Shown here piece by piece: positions 6,288-9,017 of a stretch of DNA of 9,017 nt. Both the position numbers and the translations under genes were made by a program. Each line of letters opens with the position of its first letter. The stretch's first letter is position 1. The notes under the pieces are model-generated. The model saw only the letters and a list, made by a program, of their open reading frames with translations, was not told the DNA's origin and searched no databases. This DNA is from an uncultured Alistipes sp. (GTDB lineage Bacteria > Bacteroidota > Bacteroidia > Bacteroidales > Rikenellaceae): the NCBI GenBank assembly GCA_937880705.1, contig CALGRZ010000089.1:1-9017 (forward strand), in the 5' to 3' direction.

Positions 6288-6316
6288 CAAAGTTAAGAAA
6301 AAAAAGCGATTTACAA
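6288..6316 (-). promoter_or_regulatory. Predicted prfC promoter, Bacteroidota type
   Basis: On the minus strand TAACTTTG (6295 to 6288) matches the -7 consensus, with TTG (6316 to 6314) 18 bases upstream, one base short of the commonest spacing. The leader would be about 22 bases. Confidence 0.62.
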
Positions 6317-6430
6317 TCAGCATCGAAGAATTATTACGCATAGTTATGCCACCGCCGGGCGAGGCAGACGAAAAATGTGGGGCGAGGTATAACATTTCGT
6401 GTGGGTTGGTGAGTTATCCTGGCCCAAAAT

Positions 6431-6461
6431 TTTGAATTGTCGTTTTGTAGTAGTATATTTG
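6431..6461 (+). promoter_or_regulatory. Predicted panB promoter, full consensus
   Basis: TTTG (6431-6434), 19 bases, TATATTTG (6454-6461) match the Bacteroidota consensus exactly, 31 bases before the ATG. The gap towards prfC (about 6320-6430) holds only a weak imperfect inverted repeat (6368-6378 with 6392-6400). Confidence 0.8.
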
Positions 6462-6492
6462 CATAATAAACGCATATTTAACGCAAGAAACT

Positions 6493-7308
6493 ATGTCAGT
6501 TGAAAGTACAGTTAGGGCGGTGACAACACTGCGCCTTACCGAGATGAAGCAGCGTGGCGAGAAGATTGCAATGCTCACCTCGTATGACTACTCGATGGCC
6601 AAGATTGTTGACAAGGCCGGTGTCGACGTGATACTCGTAGGCGACTCGGCGGCCAACGTGATGGCCGGTTATGAGACTACGCTACCCATCACCCTCGATA
6701 TGATGATCTACCATGCCAAGTCGGTGGTGCGTGCCGTGCAACGCGCATTGGTCGTTGTCGACCTTCCGTTCGGTACCTACCAGGGTAACTCGAAACTCGC
6801 CCTTGACTCGGCAGTACGCATAATGAAGGAGACTGAGGCCGATGCCGTGAAACTCGAAGGCGGCGAGGAGGTTATCGAGTCTATAAACCGTATCCTCTCG
6901 GCAGGCATCCCCGTTATGGGACACCTCGGCTTGATGCCCCAGTCTATCCATAAGTTCGGAACGTACAACGTGCGAGCCAAGGATGAGGCCGAGGCCGAGA
7001 AGTTGTTGCGCGATGCCCACCTCTTGGAGCAGGCGGGATGCTTCGCGCTGGTGCTGGAGAAGATACCCGCCGAGCTGGGTAGACGTGTGTCGGAGGAGTT
7101 GCACATACCCACAATTGGTATCGGTGCCGGTGGCGCGACCGATGGTCAGGTGCTTGTGGCGCACGACATGCTGGGTATCACACAGGCCTTCTCACCCCGC
7201 TTCTTACGCCGTTATGCCGACCTTGGCACAACCATCTCGGAGGCTGTGGGCCACTATGTTGACGATGTGAAGAGCCGCGACTTCCCCAACGAGAGGGAGC
7301 AGTATTAA
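6493..7308 (+). CDS. panB: 3-methyl-2-oxobutanoate hydroxymethyltransferase (ketopantoate synthase)
   Basis: The 271-residue TIM-barrel enzyme adds a hydroxymethyl group from methylene-tetrahydrofolate to 2-oxoisovalerate, giving ketopantoate for pantothenate and CoA synthesis. Family motifs are [17 protein letters not shown] (residues 27-43), [12 protein letters not shown] (49-60) with metal-binding Asp51, VDLPFGTY (89-96) with Asp90, AVKLEGG (118-124) with Glu122, [10 protein letters not shown] (142-151), and LVLEKIP (186-192) with the catalytic Glu189. IPTIGIGAG (205-213) is the usual C-terminal barrel motif. Length is normal (E. coli 264). The first 12 or so residues before LRLTEMKQ are variable in the family, and the ATG at 6493 suits the promoter spacing. 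panC and panD are not adjacent. The gene is a single unit ending at a terminator shared with the convergent phosphatase gene. Confidence 0.97.
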   Translation: MSVESTVRAVTTLRLTEMKQRGEKIAMLTSYDYSMAKIVDKAGVDVILVGDSAANVMAGYETTLPITLDMMIYHAKSVVRAVQRALVVVDLPFGTYQGNSKLALDSAVRIMKETEADAVKLEGGEEVIESINRILSAGIPVMGHLGLMPQSIHKFGTYNVRAKDEAEAEKLLRDAHLLEQAGCFALVLEKIPAELGRRVSEELHIPTIGIGAGGATDGQVLVAHDMLGITQAFSPRFLRRYADLGTTISEAVGHYVDDVKSRDFPNEREQY

Positions 7309-7321
7309 TTCAACCTCAAAC

Positions 7322-7366
7322 AAAAAAAACGGGGATGGCTAATTTACTTTTTAGTCATCCCTTTTT
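7322..7366. terminator. Two-way terminator between panB and the phosphatase gene
   Basis: GGGATGGCTA (7332-7341) pairs with TAGTCATCCC (7352-7361) through 10 pairs with one wobble and a 10-base loop. Five T follow on the plus strand (7362-7366) and eight A precede it (7322-7329), which become a T-tract for the minus transcript. Confidence 0.9.
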
Positions 7367-7383
7367 GTGGTTTATGGCTATGC

Positions 7384-7860
7384 TTATATGTCGGCCTTAA
7401 TCTCCTCGATGAGTGTCTGGCAGCCATCCTCCAGAAGGTCTAATACCAGCTCGAAGCCCTCGTGTCCCTCGTAGTAGGGGTCGGGGATGTAGGACCAATC
7501 GGGGTGGTGTCGCAGGTATTCGCGAAAACGGAAAATTTTGTTCTGTGCCTCGCGGTCGGGTGCGAGGCGGAAGAGAGCCTCGTAGTTGTTGTCGTCCATG
7601 GCGATGACACGGTCGAAGAGTTCGAAGTCCTCCTCTCTCACTTGGCGTGCCAGATGGGTCATGGGTATGCCGCGTGCCGAGGCCGCACGCCTCATGCGCA
7701 CGTCGGAACGCTCGCCTCGGTGTCCGCCATAGGTGCCCGCCGAGTCGACCTCAACGCAGTGGGAGAGGCCGTTGCGCTCGATGAGCATCCGTAACATCGC
7801 CTCGGCAGCCGGTGAACGACAGATGTTTCCGAGGCATACAAAGAGTATTCGCTGCTTCAT
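7384..7860 (-). CDS. Low-molecular-weight protein tyrosine phosphatase
   Basis: The 158-residue cytoplasmic enzyme carries the family signature VCLGNICRSPAAEAML (residues 8-23): nucleophile Cys9, the P-loop to Arg15-Ser16, and a second cysteine at 14. The general-acid DPYY motif is at 127-130 (Asp127), preceded by IAMDDNNYEAL (86-96). The P-loop has Ile13 where arginine phosphatases of the YwlE type have threonine, which in that family favours phosphotyrosine, so a tyrosine phosphatase is the better call. The usual partners of Wzb-like members, a BY-kinase and capsule genes, are not adjacent, so the cellular substrate is unknown. The start at 7860 gives MKQRILFVCLGNICRS, as expected, and a -7 box lies 17 bases upstream. 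Confidence 0.95.
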   Translation of the reverse strand: MKQRILFVCLGNICRSPAAEAMLRMLIERNGLSHCVEVDSAGTYGGHRGERSDVRMRRAASARGIPMTHLARQVREEDFELFDRVIAMDDNNYEALFRLAPDREAQNKIFRFREYLRHHPDWSYIPDPYYEGHEGFELVLDLLEDGCQTLIEEIKADI

Positions 7861-7876
7861 AGCTTGGTATTTTTGG

Positions 7877-7884
7877 CAAAGATA
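7877..7884 (-). promoter_or_regulatory. Predicted -7 element of the tyrosine phosphatase gene
   Basis: On the minus strand TATCTTTG (7884 to 7877) matches TAnnTTTG. The upstream TTTCG around 7904-7908 is only a poor -33 match at the right distance. Confidence 0.6.
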
Positions 7885-7903
7885 GAACTTTTTACAGAAC
7901 CGC

Positions 7904-7947
7904 GAAAGATTATTGATTGAAAGATTTTCGGGTTTCGTTTAATCTTT
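7904..7947. repeat. Three AAAGATT-type repeats in the divergent promoter region
   Basis: GAAAGATT occurs at 7904-7911 and 7919-7926 (15 bases apart), and its inverted copy AATCTTT at 7941-7947. They sit between the phosphatase -7 box and the YtfJ-like gene promoter and could be binding sites, though the words are short and AT-rich. Confidence 0.25.
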
Positions 7948-8024
7948 GAGCAAAAGGGTGGAAATGAACTCTTTTTTGGCCAAAACTAAATGGATAAAAG
8001 TCACGCCTATAGAATAATTTTTTC

Positions 8025-8032
8025 TATCTTTG
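8025..8032 (+). promoter_or_regulatory. Predicted -7 element of the YtfJ-like gene
   Basis: TATCTTTG matches the -7 consensus and lies 43 bases before the ATG. No TTTG is seen at -33. A 6-base inverted repeat (ATAGAA 8009-8014, TTCTAT 8022-8027) overlaps the box and could be an operator. Confidence 0.6.
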
Positions 8033-8075
8033 CATCGTTTACATTAATAGCAACCCCAAAAACAATAGAGATACG

Positions 8076-8591
8076 ATGAAAACTCTTTTACTTCTTATCG
8101 CCGCCATGGTGATGTTCTCTGCCGAGGCCGAGGCGCAGAGCCTACCCCGCAAGGTGCGCAATGTCGAGGTGCAAAATCTCGATGCCCAGAAGGCCCGCAT
8201 GCCCTGGTGGGGCGAGAAGAACCTCTTGATCTTCTATGTAGACCCCGACAAGGCCAAGCAGAACCACGAGTTTATCTCCTTTATCGAGAATACGAAGCGT
8301 TTGTATGGCCCCAATATCGAGGGTTTCGGCATTGTAAACCTCAAGGATTTCAGCATCCCTACACCCGGTTTGGTGCGTCAGATTGCCGATGCCCGTACCG
8401 CAAAGAATGGTGCTACGATACTGTGTGATCCCGACCACTGGTTGTCGAGCGCATGGCGTCTGGGCGACTGTAACGACCACTTCGTGCTGATGCTCGTAAA
8501 CAAGGCTGGCGAGTTGGTATATATCCACAAGGGCGAACTCTCGAAGGCTGACCAAGAGGAGTTCTTGAAGATTGCCGACACGCTTCGATAG
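8076..8591 (+). CDS. Secreted YtfJ-like thioredoxin-fold protein
   Basis: The 171-residue protein starts with a signal peptide (MKTLLLLIAAMVMFSAEAEA, cleavage likely after residue 20 or 21), so it is exported to the periplasm. The mature part resembles the E. coli YtfJ family: GIVNLKDFSIPTPGLVRQ (residues 85-101), then ILCDPDHWLSSAWRLGDCNDHFVLMLVNKAGELVYIHKG (115-153) and a closing helix, the pattern of a thioredoxin-like fold. The two cysteines of the mature protein (117, 132) are not in a CxxC pair, so it is not an ordinary disulfide reductase. YtfJ-family function is not established. The downstream gene for an outer-membrane barrel starts 37 bases later with no promoter between, so the two are probably co-transcribed. 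Family assignment is from recall of the YtfJ pattern, not a search. Confidence 0.7.
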   Translation: MKTLLLLIAAMVMFSAEAEAQSLPRKVRNVEVQNLDAQKARMPWWGEKNLLIFYVDPDKAKQNHEFISFIENTKRLYGPNIEGFGIVNLKDFSIPTPGLVRQIADARTAKNGATILCDPDHWLSSAWRLGDCNDHFVLMLVNKAGELVYIHKGELSKADQEEFLKIADTLR

Positions 8592-8628
8592 CGGGTCGCC
8601 AAGTGTGGCACACATACCACTTAGGCTG

Positions 8629-9017
8629 ATGGCACGTCGAGGTTTGATAGTAGCCCTTCTAACACTCTTTGCGGGGACATTGTCGGCGCAAGACTACCCC
8701 ACCACAACCATCGACACGACATCGCTAAGTTACACCTATACACCCTTTGACCCGACAGGCGCAAACAAGCGCGGTAAAGCGGGTCAAAGGGTTCTTAATT
8801 ATCTGTCGGGCACAGCACCCGCAAACGATAAGAGGGTGCGTTTCTCGTTTATCGGCGGTCCTGGCTACTCCACCGAGACGAGCCTTCGCCTCGGCGTCTT
8901 GGGACAGATGTCGTACCGCATAAAAGGGGCGGACCTCGCAGCACAGCCATCGACCGCTTCGCTATCGGCATCCGTCTCAATTACAGGCTATTACCGCATA
9001 GCTCTCACGGGCGATAA
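8629..9017 (+). CDS. Probable BamA/TamA-family outer-membrane barrel protein, N-terminal part (cut by window edge)
   Basis: The frame is open from the ATG at 8629 to the window end (129 complete codons). It begins with a signal peptide (MARRGLIVALLTLFAGTLSA, followed by QDYP), so the product enters the periplasm. After a polar linker rich in Thr and Ser (residues 22-68) comes VRFSFIGGPGYSTETSLRLGVLGQMSYRI (70-98) and SLSASVSITGYYRIALTG (111-128): alternating hydrophobic/polar strands typical of beta barrels. FSFIGGPGYS followed by a G-L-G strand resembles Bacteroidota surface-antigen (D15/BamA-like) barrels that lack long POTRA domains. The family is inferred from these strands only; another outer-membrane barrel is possible. 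It follows the YtfJ-like gene by 37 bases. Confidence 0.62.
   Translation, partial: MARRGLIVALLTLFAGTLSAQDYPTTTIDTTSLSYTYTPFDPTGANKRGKAGQRVLNYLSGTAPANDKRVRFSFIGGPGYSTETSLRLGVLGQMSYRIKGADLAAQPSTASLSASVSITGYYRIALTGD

Noticed and set aside
1..9017. Mobile elements, CRISPR arrays, tRNA/rRNA genes or a defence or biosynthetic island
   Set aside because: No transposase or integrase, regularly spaced repeats, tRNA-like cloverleaf or rRNA sequence was seen; the content is core metabolism and translation with uniform codon use.

Overview
The window looks like ordinary core chromosome from a member of the Bacteroidota, most likely the order Bacteroidales and perhaps close to Alistipes/Rikenellaceae. 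The order is supported by promoters of the Bacteroidota type (TTTG or TTG, 18-20 bases, then TAnnTTTG) in front of most genes, by mostly absent Shine-Dalgarno sequences, and by the protein sequences. The family guess rests only on sequence feel and on the futalosine-pathway gene mqnA. The coding regions are fairly GC-rich and the intergenic gaps AT-rich. I see no mobile element, CRISPR array, tRNA, rRNA or sign of recent transfer.

Layout: 1-169 (minus) is the start of a CorA-type metal transporter, cut by the window edge. 299-1069 (minus) is mqnA, chorismate dehydratase of the futalosine route to menaquinone. 1284-1547 (minus) is rpmE2, ribosomal protein L31 type B, with a clear terminator. 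A divergent promoter region of about 300 bases (1548-1845) separates it from a ROK-family regulator (1846-3075, plus), which is followed after 3 bases by a GNAT acetyltransferase (3079-3594). A UUCG-capped terminator and a textbook promoter lead into fabD (3713-4594). fabD converges on prfC (release factor 3, 4677-6260, minus) across one long two-way terminator hairpin. prfC is divergent from panB (6493-7308, plus), which converges on a low-molecular-weight tyrosine phosphatase gene (7384-7860, minus), again over a shared two-way terminator. Last come a secreted YtfJ-like thioredoxin-fold protein (8076-8591) and the start of a probable BamA/TamA-type outer-membrane barrel protein (8629 to the edge).

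The genes are mostly single units of housekeeping metabolism and translation: menaquinone, fatty acid and pantothenate/CoA synthesis, a ribosomal protein and a release factor. Only two pairs look co-transcribed: ROK-GNAT and YtfJ-like-barrel. I find no convincing new multi-gene system. The points worth a second look are regulatory: a 16-base perfect palindrome at the predicted 5' end of the rpmE2 mRNA, paired TTTATAAA palindromes upstream of the ROK gene, a long leader with an overlapping reading frame before mqnA, a terminator U-tract that also serves as the fabD -33 element, and the YtfJ-like/barrel gene pair.
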